From positions 4,215,030 to 4,279,029 of the forward strand of contig NC_043740.1 of assembly GCF_004337985.1 (NCBI RefSeq): a stretch of 64,000 bases of DNA. The letters run 5' to 3'. The translations under genes were made by a program, and so were the position numbers. The notes below the pieces were generated by a model. The model saw only the letters and a program-made list of their open reading frames with translations. It was not told where the DNA came from and did no database searches. Position 1 is the stretch's first letter; each line of letters opens with the position of its first letter. Source of the stretch: Pyricularia pennisetigena (Eukaryota; Ascomycota; Sordariomycetes; Magnaporthales; Pyriculariaceae). Positions 9,369 to 22,640 of the stretch are shown here, piece after piece.

Positions 9369-11633
9369 ATGGCCAAGAAAAAGAAAAATGTCACCAGCAA
9401 TGGGGACTCATCTGTAGGCTCCGAGTCCACGGCACAAGCTACCCCTCAGAGTCTCCAAAAAGAGAAGCCCCCGACAACATCAAGATCCAAAAAGACGGTG
9501 GCAGGCGGCAGCAGCAGCGGCGAGGGTGTGCCGCTCATAATATGTCGGAACAAGTCAGCTTTTTTTTCTTCTTTTTATTCCACCCTCCCCCTGTGTTGCA
9601 ATTGGACCAATTAGGCGAGCTATCGAAGCTAACGACCAACAACATTGCGCCACAGGCACTGGCGATATATATCCTCCTTCCACGGCCCTTGGCTGCACCT
9701 CCCGCTCGAAGCGCTCGAATCACTCGCACACTCCAATTACAATTCCCCACGGCCCCGACCTATAGACCCGGGAGTCTTCTTCGACCTCGTAAAGATCCGC
9801 CGCCTCGTCGGCGAGGCAACACCCCTGACCGTCAATGCCGCCAATGGCTTTGGTCCGGGCAGCAAGGTGCGGCTGTCCCACGAGAGGAAACACAGGATGC
9901 GCGACCAGGCCACGCGCCGACTTTCTCAGGCCTACCGGATAGATGAGATCGCCACCAGCGTTGCTGTGATGCAAGGGACAACGAGCCTGGAGAATGTCGC
10001 CGAGCTGGTGCTGGACAAGAAGCCCGACGATGTCGACGCCAGTTACGTTCACTTCTTCCACGAAAAGATCCCTTCTCGTCACGTCGTCGAGTCGACCCCC
10101 TTCGAACCGCTCAACAACATCGTTGGCTCAAGGCCCATGGAGCCCGAGTACCTCCGCACGCGCGCGATATTGCGCGTCTTCGGCGAGGACTTTGACGGCG
10201 CCGTCGCCGACCTGACCGCGGCGATCCAGCTGCTCCGATATCACAGACCGGCGCATAACAGCCGCGAAGAGGTTGTACCCGTACCAACGTCCGGGAGGAG
10301 GCTGCCCGAGGTCAAGCTGGCCGAGGATGAGCAGCCGACTAGCCTCGAGATGCAGCTCATGTTTCAGCGCGGCGCAGCCTACCTCTCGAGGGCCTGTCAG
10401 TGCGTCTACGCGGCATTGCCCCCTTCTGGTAAGCAGGATAGTGACGCGCGGATATCAGAGTGGCGCGCAGACGCCCGTGGACCCCATGCGGCCGCAACCA
10501 ACGGAGACCCAACGGCGCCGAGCCCGAGCACCGAGGAGGAAGCTGAGGCGCAGCAGATAGCTGCGCGCAAGCTCCTCAAAACCATTGCCAAGCGCGCGCT
10601 GCGGGACTATATGGCATTCCTAGATCACATAGAATACTCTCCCGACTTCCCCCTCGAGGACAGTGATGACTATCCACGCAGGAACGGCGGTAGTAGTAGC
10701 AGCTCGCGTCTGTCACATCCCAACGGCCGCGCTCCGGCAACCTCACAGCCACAACACAGGACATACCGCCTGTCGCAACTATTCGAACCTACTCCGCCGT
10801 CCGACCTTCCACCGTATCCACCCACACAACCATTCCGAAAGGACACGAAAGACACACCTCCGCAACAATCATCGACACCCTCACCGAACCAAACTACGAC
10901 AATTACTACATCCGACAACTTAGCCGCAAACACAAGACCCCCTTCGCCGTCCAGAACAGAGTATATAACCTACCACCCTCTCCTATCCGATGCCCTCCAC
11001 GCCCTCCTTCTCTGCCACAGCCTCTTGCAGACCAGCACCAAAGAGCTCCTCCGCCATGCCCACATGGTCGGCCGTCTCGCCCGCCTTGCCGACGGCTATC
11101 CCATCTTCCAGGCCAGCCGCTCCCCCGCCCGCGCCGACTGGATCGAGGTACTACGCCGCGTCAACGGACCAGAATGGCTCGGCCTGCACACCTCGTGGGA
11201 ATCACTCTGCCGCCCCGCGCCCCTATCCAGCAACCCCGTCAACAGCTCCGCCGCTGTTCCAAGACCGCAGCTAGATGCCACATCGTCGACCAACACGACG
11301 GCAGGCATGAACCCCGCCACGATCACCGCGCCCAGTAACTCCCTCGCCGCTACCGCCACCTCCGCGGCAGCCGACGCCTATGACGAAGACAGCAGAGAGT
11401 ATCCCATCTGGACCGAGCGCGCGGCCGCGGTCGTCAGGTGGGTCAAGGAAGCCCCCGGCCTGCCACCACTACCGGCAGCCGGCGGCGCCAAGAAGAAGAA
11501 AAAGGTCTCGGGGAGAGCTAGAGTCGCTGCCTCCTCGGGATCGTCAGCGTCGCAGCCGCCACCGGTAGAAAGCTCCTCGTCCGCGGTGGCGGAGGCGAAG
11601 CAGGTCGAACTGAGGCCTGGTCCTCCACCATAA
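9369..11633 (+). CDS. Conserved fungal protein with TPR-like helices, function unknown
   Basis: Two exons, 9369-9553 and 9656-11633, join in frame across a 102-bp intron (GTCAGC to CACAG) and give 720 aa. The start MAKKKKN has a good context (gagccATGg). Splicing restores the segment CRNKHWRYISSFHGPWLHLP at about residues 59-78, which looks like the conserved core. Around residues 180-260 the pattern YLRTRAILRVFGEDFDGAVA and MQLMFQRGAAYLSRAC resembles paired TPR-type helices. The middle and C-terminal parts are low complexity (P/S/T-rich), and the tail contains a KKKKK patch. I believe this family is widespread in ascomycetes, but I do not know a function. No signal peptide or transmembrane segment is visible. 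Confidence 0.85.
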
Positions 11634-12407
11634 CAGGACCAACGTGTGCAAAACACGCAAAATTTCCCGCTTTGAAAACGGGATTTAGGATTAACATTTA
11701 CTCCCCTCCCCACAAGAGTTTGGATGAACCTCATGAACAGATGGTCTGATTCATGTAATCCCTTCCCCGACCGGGACCATTTTGGGCGAATCTGTATTAA
11801 AAAGAAAGAAAAAAAAAAGATCCCACGATGACTAGCGATTGAGAAAAAAGAATAATGAATACAAAAGAAGCATGAAATGACGAGCATTAGTCGTTCAAAC
11901 TAGGATAAATTCCCCTGCGCTGTTTCACAGCTCTGTTCTTTCTCAGGATCTCTCCAAGTGCTAGCTCTGAACGGACCGTGATTGGCCGTAAATACGTTTC
12001 CCAGGTAGCAAAGCATGATCGCGTCACCGAAAAACTACGCTGATCTCGAGATAACAAGGAAATGCGGTCGGAAAGAGAGAAGGAGAGAGTCATGACAATT
12101 GTCTAATATTCGTTCATTTCTTTTGTCTTCGTAACCAAAATCTCCTTGCTACTAAACGTTATTTGCCCTTGAAAAAACAAAAACAAAAAAAGAAAACCAT
12201 CTATAATGTCCCGCCTTATGTTGGCAACCAATACATACCTCCCTTGCACTTAGATTAGCATTGTAGACCAAAGTAATAGAAAAAAAAAAAAAAAAAGAAT
12301 TATGGCACACGGCTTCCATATGATGACAGGTTCTCAGTCAACCTTTTTGAGATACCAACACAAAAACAAGATTAGACAAGAAAAAAAGAGAAAGATAGAT
12401 GCAGGAA
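11634..12407. other. Convergent intergenic region
   Basis: Two genes end toward each other here, so it holds both 3' untranslated regions. An A16 run lies at 12281-12296 and other short A runs are present. Nothing else is recognisable. Confidence 0.5.
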
Positions 12408-15400
12408 TTACCACCTTACTTCACCTGGGGCACCGCCGCCTCCACCACCGCCGTTCCCGTTTGGACCAACGCCAAGCAGCTGGTTGATTTCAGTCATGCC
12501 GTCTTGCTCAAGGACGCCCATAAGCTCCGAAAGCTGCTCGTGCGTCAGGCTGCCCTGCCTCATCGGGTCCATGGAATAACCGCCAAAGTTTCCGAGACCA
12601 TCGGGGTGGCCGTGGTTCATGTGTTGACCGCCAAATCCAGCGGGTGGCATGGCGCTGAGCATTGCAGCCGCGCTACCAGGGTCACCAAAGTTGTGCGTGC
12701 TGTTGCTAAACACAGCGGCGTTGTTCTGCGAGTAACCGGCGTACTGGGGCATGTGCGGCAAAGGCTGGTTGAACCACTGCGTCTGCTGCTGCTGATGCTG
12801 CGGGTTGTGTTGTTGCACATGATGATGGTGGCGCTGGTTCTGCTGCGCATGCGGCGGCAGCGCAGGGACTGCGAATATCGGTCGTTGTTGTGGCGTCCCC
12901 TGCGGCGTGGGGTGGCCTTGAGGCGTTTGCGGCGTCTGTGGGGTGAACTTGATGGCCGGCGCACCGGGGGTCATTGCCCCTGGCTCGTGAGGCATGGGCG
13001 GGCTTCGATGGCCCATGATTGGAGTGTGATGGGCAGATCCTGGTTCGGTAAAGTTGATAGCCGGTGACAGCGCACTGTTTGGTTGAGCGTGACTACCATT
13101 GCCTAGAGACTCTGGTGGAGTTGGAATATTGTTACGGGGCGACGAGAGATTACTGGCGTGCGGCGTAGTGGAAGCAGGTGGTGTGGGCTCATCGATTTGA
13201 TTCGGCCCTGGGCCTTCATCCTGCACAAAATCGGGAGGAAAGTATGACGGCCTCCTTCCGCCTCCACCGCCGGATTCCGACCCAGGGTTAAAGAAGATAG
13301 AGCCGGTGCGGAATTGTGGATGTCGAGGGGGTGGGAACCCATCATCGTACGTGTTCTCAAACTTGAATGTCGGTTCTGGTTGCTGCTGCTGATGTTGCCG
13401 ATTCTGCTGCTGCTGGGGCTGATCGAAACTGTAGCTAAACAATTGAGAGTTGTTAAACAAGGGCTGCCCATGTGGTTGCTGGTGGTGGTGATGCGGTTGC
13501 GCTGAAGTTGCTGATGCGGCCGTGTGAGCCGAGGTGTCGGACGCAGAGGGCGAGCTGGTGTCAGTTAGCGGTGGGGGCGTTGCAAAGCTGTTCGAAAACA
13601 CGGGTGGAGGAGGCTGCTCCTCCGCCTGGTCGTAGCTGTGCATGCATGCTCTCGCAAGATTTGCATAGTTCTGGGACGCCGTAGCCGTGCCAGGCCACCT
13701 TTCTGAGCACTGGTCAATTGTGTCGAGACACGTTTGCACCAACTCCTCAAGCTGCTCACGCGAATGTACTTTGCGCACTTCGGGATATGAGACCGACCAA
13801 AGCAATGTGTTGAGGGACATGTAGATAGTCAAGAGGAATATCCATGTAATGTCTACAGCCGACTGCTTGAGTTGCTGGCTAGAAAGTTCGATGATATGTG
13901 CCGAAGACTCGAAGCACCTTAAAGCCGCCGCGCTGGACGGCTTTGGTACTTGCGGCGATGGCCTATAAAGACCAACAATCATGCTATGATACTTGCCAGT
14001 GAACCTAAGCGGAGTTAGCTATGCGTACGGCAAGAGTTGCGTTGCGGAGGTGATCAATTCACTTACCAGGGACCACACCACGCCGGCTGCTCCGGACTAG
14101 AGTCACGCCAGTCCTGGAGTTTCTGTAGCATATGTGCAAACCAAGGATGGTTTTCATCCCTTGGTTCCGGCCGCTTTTTCTCGTACAACTTGCGTCTAAT
14201 TTCTGCTTGGAGGAGCCTCATCTTCAGGAAGTGAATCGACATGAGCTTCTTCTCGCTCGGAGGACCTTCTTTGATACCGTCAGCTGTTATGAGCTCATCC
14301 GGACGGCTGTCAAAGAAGGCAACATCCATAAAGTCGTCCCCCTTGGCGAAACCGTTGGGCCTGCCCATGCTGTGCGCTAGACCAAATTCCATAGAAAGAA
14401 TGATCCAGCTCAACCTCCTCTTGAGATCAAGAGTGATCATGTCGATAAGTCCCAAGTCGTACTCTCGTTTTATCGTCTTTTCTTCACCCATACCCAGTTG
14501 TTGGCAAATACGAGTAGCGAGGCCTATGATGTAGTAGACTGCTGATCGTGTAGGAGTCAGAGTTGAATACTGGCCTATGAGAACCAGACACTGGAGTGTC
14601 CGCAAATCCTTTGTCCTGACCACTTCCTCAAAGTACTGCATGGCCGCCAAGTAGAAACCGTCAGCTAGACCTGCGTATTGCAGCTCCAGCTTTTGGAGGC
14701 TGATTGCCAAGACCATCCAAACAATAAAGTTTTTGTGCGGATCTTTATCTCCATTGTAAACGTCTTCCAGATCTTTTGCAAGTACAACCTCGTTAAGGGC
14801 TGGAAGAAAAACTTGACCTGAAGAGAGGGGGGTTTAGTTAGTTTATGATCGCGTCAACACCATAGCCACACATAACCCAAGCGCCCGCTCACCTCTTTGA
14901 ATGTAAACCTCCAGCAGCTTGTTAGCCATTGGTCGCGAAGGCAACTCTCGAGCGGCATGCGCGCTGATCATAGGATAGCTCTTCTTGCGCATGCTTGGAC
15001 CGCTTATGCTTCCACCGTAGCTGATACTCTGCATCCTGTTCGACCTGTCTAACCTCCGGGAGCCCACCGAAGGAATGACATCGGATATCTTCTTTGCTTC
15101 CGTGAAACGCTTCGCATCCTCCATCAGCAGCCTTGTCATGGCAATCCCGCTGCTCGGACCGAGGTACCTGGGCGTCTCATCATGCTCGTCTAGCTTGACC
15201 AGTCCGCCTGGCCGTACCATGTCCTCTGTATTGCGGGGGAACTCATCGTCATCGGTGAACTGGGCAAGCTCCGACTCGAGATGTCGCACGCGCGTCTGCA
15301 GCCGAACTACGTAGTTGCGGTTGATCTTCTTGCCCTTGGTGGTATCAAAGTATTCGCAAATAGAGCCTGAACGTTCGCAGGGAAGACAGCGCGGAAGTGT

Positions 15401-15796
15401 TGGGTCGCATCGTGTTTTGCGCTGCAGGAACGGTCAGTTGTTAGCGGCGAGTTCTTGTCGCTAGGCTTGAGACAGAGATGCATCATGGCACTCGTATTCC
15501 AGAGACAGAACACACAGGCGCGATTCGCCAGAGACAAAATACTGGTGAATCGCGCCATTGGGAGAGGAAGGCATGCGTCGGGAACGTACCTGGCGGCAGC
15601 GGCAGCATGCTGTGAGGGTATGCGCGATGCGATTCGACGAGCCGTCACCGTCGTCGTCGCGGTGTTGCTGGCGAACACGAGCGGCGGCAGCCGGGAGCGG
15701 TGGGCGTTGATGGTGGAAGTACTGGGTCGATTGTGCTGTCTGTGGACGAGGGAGAGTGCCAACTGGTAAAGCCCCAAAAATGAACGAGGGGTCCAT
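12408..15796 (-). CDS. Zn2Cys6 transcription factor with fungal-specific middle domain
   Basis: Four exons (15796-15590, 15421-14893, 14817-14067, 14004-12408) join in frame across GT-AG introns of 168, 75 and 62 bp and encode 1027 aa. The first intron interrupts the zinc cluster. After splicing the pattern is CX2CX6CX6CX2CX6C at about residues 64-91, followed by a linker (KGKKINRNYVVRLQ) and a short coiled coil. This is the GAL4-type DNA-binding module. Residues about 245-500 form the fungal-specific transcription factor domain (for example ATRICQQLGM and DLKRRLSWII). The last ~400 residues are rich in Q, H, P and G, typical of an activation region. The regulated pathway cannot be told from sequence. 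It is divergent from the second Zn2Cys6 gene across 3 kb. Confidence 0.92.
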
Positions 15797-18038
15797 TTTT
15801 GCGGGCGTCTAGAGGCGTCGCCAACTCAGGAAGGGAGTGGATTCTGGCAATAGTGTTGCTAGATCAGCGATTTGGTCGGTTTCCAAAGCTGTTCTGTATC
15901 CTGGTCGTAGTCGACCAGCGAATTGGTGACTGAGAGGAGGTTGTTCGGGGTGGTGTGCGGGTTTTGTGACTGCGTCGATAAGGCAATCAATCTCCTTGAG
16001 CGGTGCGGCGGGCGAAACAGACACCAAGTACCAAGGCTAAACTAGTATGACCAGAACTCGACTCTTGGTTGGTAAAGGTCGATCAGTCGCTGCTGCCGTG
16101 CAACAAAGTGCGCGTGTATGCCGCCCCTCTTCAATTGCTACGCCAGCCCTGAGGAAGACGACATAAAGCTCCGGCGTGAGATTGCTTGTTGGAGATTCGC
16201 CCCGACCCCAGGCCCCCCCGTCCGTTGCCTCTGCCTAGTCTAGACGATAACGTACGGTTCTGTAGAGTGCGGTGCGCGGGTAGCCGCCCAATCTCAGGCA
16301 AGGGAGTTGTTTGCTCGACGCAGGGGCTGAGCGGTCTCTCCGGCACAGAGTCCAAAGGGTTAATGATAATCGCAGACCAAGTTAACGAGGCTACAGCCGT
16401 CTGTCATGCGTGTCGGGGATGGCTGTATGATTTTGGTTATGTTTCTTTTTACGTTGATTTGCAGCGTCAATGTTTGTCGCATCGTTTTGGCAAAGCAACT
16501 CGAGGATTTCCCCCCAGAAAGCCGGGACTCGAGAGGGACGCGACGACAGCTGAATGGATGGAAGCGGGGCGAGTCGAGGGACGGGGCGAAAGTGAAAAGC
16601 AGACAGATGGACGGTCCCTGCGTTTGTGCGTGATTGTACTTCTTGACACTGAAAATGGTATGGGTCTGACGGTCTACGGAGCCTGTGGGGAAAGCTGAAA
16701 TCCGCCCGATGATCGGGCTAGAACTGAATACCTACTTGGGGAAAGTGAGAGGTACTTTTGCAATCTACTGGCGCAGTCTTGCATGGGGTCCCCACGTGTA
16801 ACAATACTTAGAAGTGGTATTAAACCAGCCCGGTAGTGAACGTAATTATTTGTTAATCCAGACAGCGTCAGGCAAATTTGGCCACAAATTAAAAAGCGCT
16901 TGTCCTGGGCTAGTTCTTGAATTAAAGTTGAACTTTTAAACCTCCGTTGGTTTAGCCTTCCCGTCGCGCCTGCCATCGAGTTCAATGAGACGCTGGCGGC
17001 TGGACGAAAAATGATCTAGTCTCGCCTCTTCGCAAATTTGTTTGTCTGTTGGGTGCCCATCTCCTTTTTTTTTTCTTTTTTTTTTTTTTTTTAGGTGTCG
17101 ACTCGCTAGCCAGTACCTTGGCTACAAAATAAAAATAAAAATCGCATTGCTACATGACCATGGATCAAAATGCGACAGCTTTTTCATTCGCGCAGGTCGT
17201 GGGGCCGCGGCAACCTTTGCTGGACACAGGTGCGAGCTGGTCATTCTGTACCGTCCCTAAAGTGGTTTGCATCCCCTTTGGCCCCGCAGAACAAGCTTCC
17301 CCTTGTTACGTAGCGACCCCCCGATTTTCAACATCCGGGAGGGACCTCACACACACCGGTTCCACTGAGTTGAATCATTTTTGCTTGTCAGCGGCGCAGT
17401 CATTATTGCTTTACGAGAGAAACAGGTACGACATACCACCAACAGACGCAAGGCATGAAAACAACTCGTCATGCGTCAGCTCCATTTAACCTTTGGCCTT
17501 CTAGAACTGTTCTGTGAATGGAGAACAGGGCTGCACCGACAAGGATTCCCAGGGGTCATTTGGGGGCGCAGAGCCTCTATGACCCTTGGTGGATCAAGAA
17601 TCCCACCCATCTGTGACGCCAACCCTGACTAGCGCATGGTCTATTCTTGACATGAGAAATGGTATTGTACTACGTTCTTGGACTCCCTTGCGTGTGACCT
17701 GTCGTCTGTTGTCTGGTGCATCCGCTTTGGCTATTTTGGCTCTATGCATGCATACTGCTGGAGGCAGATGAGACAGAAATACTATGTTAATATCTTTGCA
17801 AGGATCAGACCATGAATCCTCTGCCTTCTGCCCTCTTTGCTCTGCTAAACTGGTAGAAGCTGGGCTAATTTTAGGGACGACCTTAACTCGCATAAGCTGC
17901 TGCTGCGTCATGATTTGGCTATCATGTTGAAGACAAGGTAAAAAAAGGCAATAAAAGCCACAATTAGGGCTAGCATGCCCAAATAAAGCCCGGTCAAGGC
18001 TTCCGAAATCCTATTGCGAAATGTAAAACTAGCGTCAC

Positions 18039-18084
<46 letters not shown>

Positions 18085-18809
18085 AACTTTCCGGAACCTC
18101 GCGAGAGCAAACTAAGATCAAGAACCGTTTGAAAAGCCCGTCCCCCGACTCGAGGTAAGAGGTTGGCATTGACTGGCATTGGCTGGCGGGAAAAGATAGA
18201 TCAATACGACCTGTCAGGAAACCCTAACAGCCGCAGGGTTTTGCTTGTTCCAGTCTAGAAGCCTTCTCTGCATGGAGAAGCAAGGGATATGACGACTCGA
18301 AGTAAGGTGTGCCATCCATAGTCGTGCATCTTATCCACATTTCGCAACGACTGCTTATTTATGTGCCTGCATACTGGGAGCCTGCTAGTCTTGCGCTAAA
18401 TAGATTCGTTTTGTTCCCGTCGACATTTGGGCGCAACCCCAAGAAAGCCAACGTCAGTGACTTTGACACGTTCGGCCCCGCCGTGCTGCTGTTAAACCCA
18501 ATCAAGCCACTTCGAGTCGATTAGGTAATCTACCAACGGCTGGAGCCTGCCTGTCGATCCTTCCCCACCTGACCTTGGGATTTGGTTGCTGCCGCTTGTC
18601 GTAGGAGCCGCAAGCATCTCACCCCAATCAACCCCTCAAAAGCTCTCGCAAAACCGATGCGACGTTTGCCGCGAATGCGAACATCTCGCGTCCAAGGGGA
18701 CTTGCGCCACATGCTTTAAAGTAGACGTTCTTTGGAATCTCGAGGCGCATTTGGCTTTTATAGGGTACAATCGTCGACTTCATTGGTGACTTCAGCACCT
18801 TTGGCCACG
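15797..18809. promoter_or_regulatory. 3-kb divergent intergenic region between two Zn2Cys6 regulator genes
   Basis: No gene could be supported here. Open frames (for example around 16186-16698 and 17154-17489) lack domains, homopolymer-free structure or splice continuity. The region contains a T run near 17074-17092 and a 41-nt A run at 18041-18081. Its length and position suggest long regulated promoters and leaders for both flanking regulators. Confidence 0.45.
18041..18081. repeat. A41 homopolymer
   Basis: An uninterrupted run of 41 A residues in the intergenic region between the two regulator genes. It could be a real poly-A tract or carry length error from assembly. Confidence 0.9.
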
Positions 18810-21636
18810 ATGCCGCGCTCAAGCTTCTCTGATAACCCCCTGCTGAGGGTCTCCAGGCCAGTGTCGGCTTGTTCAAGATGTCAGTCAGAAAGTCTTGTGT
18901 ACCACCGCCACAGAGACTTGTTAGGTGCATTTCAGATAATTGCAGTGCAGCTAGCTGACTTGGTTATATTCTTTGATCTTTAGGTCGAACAGCCAAAGTC
19001 AAGGTGACTAACGGACATTCCTCATCATTTATCCCCACGACGAGGTAGTCTTCTAACTCGAGTACCGTCCTCATCAGTGTGATGGAAAGCTTCCCGCCTG
19101 TACCGCCTGCGAAAAGGCAGGGCGCGAAAGCGAATGTTCGGCAGCCAACGATCAGTTTGCTCGCGGCAAGGAGCGCAGGTAAGCTCTTTCGGACCGGAGT
19201 CACGTGGCTCAATCATCCACTGACTGATTTCTGTCTTATCATCACAGCTATGTCGCGGCCCTTGAGCTTCGTGTTGAGAAATTAGAGAGGCGGCTCAAGT
19301 TTGCCAAGTCTCGAAAGGCATCCATGGCACTCCACGATGTCGATGCACCGCTTGCACACGTAGATGATCGCAAGGGTTCTATGGCCAACATCCATGCAGC
19401 CATATACAGGAAGGCTGCCAGGCAGAGGGAGAACTCGGATGTTAATGCACTAGTCTCCGACTTTGGGTTTTTGTACGAATGCAATTGTTCCTTTATTGCC
19501 GCCAGAAACCCCTTGGAAGGTCACACACATCCTTTCGAACGAATGGCCCAACTGACGCATGGCTCTTCTCAGGTCGGTCAACGCAACTGCACAAGATTTC
19601 GAGCCCTCAGTTAGCAACATGACGTTTGCTAGGCTTTTGTTGGCAGCTTCAACCGCAGATCCCCTGCCTGAACCGCAGACAGACGCAAACCCGCCCCGCG
19701 ATGTCGCTCGTGGGCTCGTCAAGTACTATCTCGATAACATCTACGCCTTGTATCCATTCTTTCCAGATGTCCATCTGCATTCTGCTGTTGAGAACCTCTA
19801 CCAGGATGACCGGCGACATCTCAAACACTATGATTGCTGGCTGTTCTGGATGGTTCTCGCGATTGCTTCGACGGCTCAGAGCCGCAGTTGTAACGACGAA
19901 TACTATCGTAGTGGCGTCGAGTATGTCACCAGAGCGATGACATTTGCCGATATGGCCCTGATGCCTGGCAAAGAAACCCAGATCAGATCGCTTTTGTTAC
20001 TCACACAGTACTCGTTGTTTGACCCTGCTCACTTTGACAGCTGGCATCTGATCGGATTCACTTGCCGTGCTATCATTGATCTCGGCTTCCATCAAGATCC
20101 ATCATCCACAGAACGAATCGACAAATTCAAGCTAAACCTGCGGAGGAAGATTTTTTACTGCGCCTATGCCCTCGACAGGTATGTTTGTTTGTTTGCCGAA
20201 TAGTAGCACACGAATGTCTGTGTCTGACGCTTTCACTTCCTGGATAAAGGTGCATCGGAATGATGTCTGCTAGAGCCTTTTCTTTCACGGATGATGCTGT
20301 CAACGTCGCACTACCCAGTATGACTGGCGTTGGGCGCATACCGTCCATTAGCGGCACCATCAAGGGTCCCGAGTCATCGGATCCAGCGATTTTGTTGTTT
20401 CAGCTCCGTCAGACGCAGTCCCATTGGTACCAGACTTTAGTCCAATCCGACCCATCTGTGCCGCTCGAGAATGCGGCCGGCTATGTTTGGCAGATGTGCC
20501 ACGAGATGCGCGAATGGTTCGAATCACTTCCTGACGGCGACGAAGGACTACCGACCGCGATTCGCCAGTTATTTGAGCTCGAACTCAAGTACAGCTATGT
20601 CTACTGCATCGCGCCTAGTTCGCGGGCACCCACGATAACGTCTCACGGCCGACTTTTGATATACGAGTATGCAGTCGCCTACATGAACGACGTGTACGAC
20701 ATGGTGTACCCTCCAGACACGAAACCGCAGATTGTGCTTGGAGAAGTGAAGCCCTCACCCTCTTTGTCGGCATGGGCCTTGCTGACCTATGATCAAGCCT
20801 TGAGGGTTTATTTTATGGGCTCGCAGTTTCTGGCTGTCATGGACGAGATGGGTGAAACATTACTGTCGGAATCTCCAGTGCCTGTGCCTCTCCCACTTCC
20901 GGGAACCGCCCCTCCTCCACCTATGCCCGAAAGACGTGGGGGCGATAATTTGGACAGAAGCTTTGCCTGTGTTGAAAAGACGATCGCGACGCTGAAAAAA
21001 TTTGGCGATCGATGGAACATCGCGAACATGCTTGCGCAAGAGTTTGACAGAAAGAGCAAGGACTTGTGCCAGAGGATCGAGAAGCTTAAAGCGTTGAGGA
21101 GCGAGCAGCAAGAACAACAGCGCCAACAGGTGCAGCAGCAACAAGACCAAAAGCCGCACCACCAGCAGCATCAGCCACATCATCAACATAATCGATCACA
21201 GACACATGTGTCCACGCCACATCTCCAACATCAGGCACCGCCTCCGCCCCAGTACGCAATGCCCATGGGCCCGCACTCTGTATCCCCGATGAGTCCTCCT
21301 TTACAGCAACACATGTCACCATCTGCCGGCCATATGTCTCCGTCTCCCGGACGCATATCACCCCCTGCACGGGGCGGTGGTATACAAATGATGGCGGCGC
21401 CTCCACCACACCCGAACATGATGCCTGGAGGCTATGCTGCCCAGCCCCATATGCAACAAGCTCATTTTCAGCACCAGCCACCTTTTCCTGGCCAACTAAG
21501 CCCTCTCCCGCCTCAGGTCCAACAACACCCGCATATGCAGCAACACCCATCAGTACAGCATCATACACAACCAGCCGAGGTTAGTTGGGCGCCAGTCGAC
21601 ATTAACGAGATTATGCGTCAGGGCGGCGGCATATAA
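18810..21636 (+). CDS. Zn2Cys6 transcription factor, six exons with a 20-bp microexon
   Basis: Exons 18810-18879, 18984-19003, 19078-19178, 19248-19472, 19573-20178 and 20250-21636 join in frame and encode 802 aa. The zinc cluster is CX2CX6CX6CX2CX8C at residues 21-50. Its basic loop RTAKVK is encoded by a 20-bp exon, so the DNA-binding domain is spread over exons 1-3. A coiled coil (about 65-80) and a fungal-specific transcription factor domain (about 165-400) follow. The tail from about 620 is rich in Q, H, P and M. The protein should bind DNA as a dimer in the nucleus. Target genes are unknown; the sugar transporter 1 kb downstream on the same strand is a possible but unproven target. The start is the first ATG in frame. 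Confidence 0.92.
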
Positions 21637-22640
21637 ACGACCACGGTATCCTTTGATAATATCAGCTACTGCTGGCCTCTTTATTTCTTGAATGGGTTTA
21701 CACAACTTGACAGCTGGATCATCAAATTTTCGGAACGACTGTGTGGATGTTTTCTTTCATTGAGTCACAGTTCGATTCATACCATATATGTCAGCGTGAT
21801 AGATGTAATATAGCGTAAATGAGACTCTTCATTTTCATAGGTTTCCATCACCTTATTGCAAACAACTCAGCTGTCTACCAATCAGTGGCAAACAGCGTAT
21901 CTGCTCCGTGAACCATGGTTTCTCAGCCTAACGGACTACACTACAGAAAGAAAAAGAAAAAAAAAAAAACACGAAAATCCAGAGCTTGTACCAAGTCCAG
22001 AATCACCCAAGGCATGACCCTGCATGCCCAACCGGGGTCGTGAGCGGTAAAAGTTTTCATTCGTGGAAGATTTGGTACCAGAGGCTTCCCCATGCTGCAC
22101 TCCGCTTCTCCGCATCTACCCCAGTCCTACTCCAAGATGCATGGGGGGGCCGTAAATTGACAGTTATCGCAATTTTTGAATTTGTTCTGGTCATCCAGAG
22201 TCAAACGGGAGGGGGTTCTCTGGTTTTGCATCGAGATTTCTTGCACATTAGCACGAACGGCAACACCTTTTTGCCTGGCATCTCTTGAACATTATTAATT
22301 ACGATTCATACTCTGCAAAACCATGGCGATTCAGGCGTCAGCACAATGAGGGCGCCTCAACGCAAGATCAAAAGGAAACAGATATGACCCAATCCATACC
22401 ATCATCTCCATCAACCCCGGCATGCTCCACAGGCACTAAGCTAGGTCCAGATCCATCTCCAGTCTGGGGCCGCTCGTAAGCTCGTATGGAGATGGCCCGA
22501 TAAAGTATGGAGAGAGCAGATAAAAAACGTCTTGGGATGCCGGTCATTGGGACCTCTGGGGACTTCATCCTTTCTTTGTCCTCTCACCCATCTACGCATG
22601 CAACCGTCACGATTCTGCCTTGCAGACTAAACGAGTCAAG
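21637..22640. promoter_or_regulatory. Intergenic region upstream of the sugar transporter
   Basis: It contains the 3' end of the regulator gene and the promoter of the transporter. No coding frame is supported. Confidence 0.45.
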
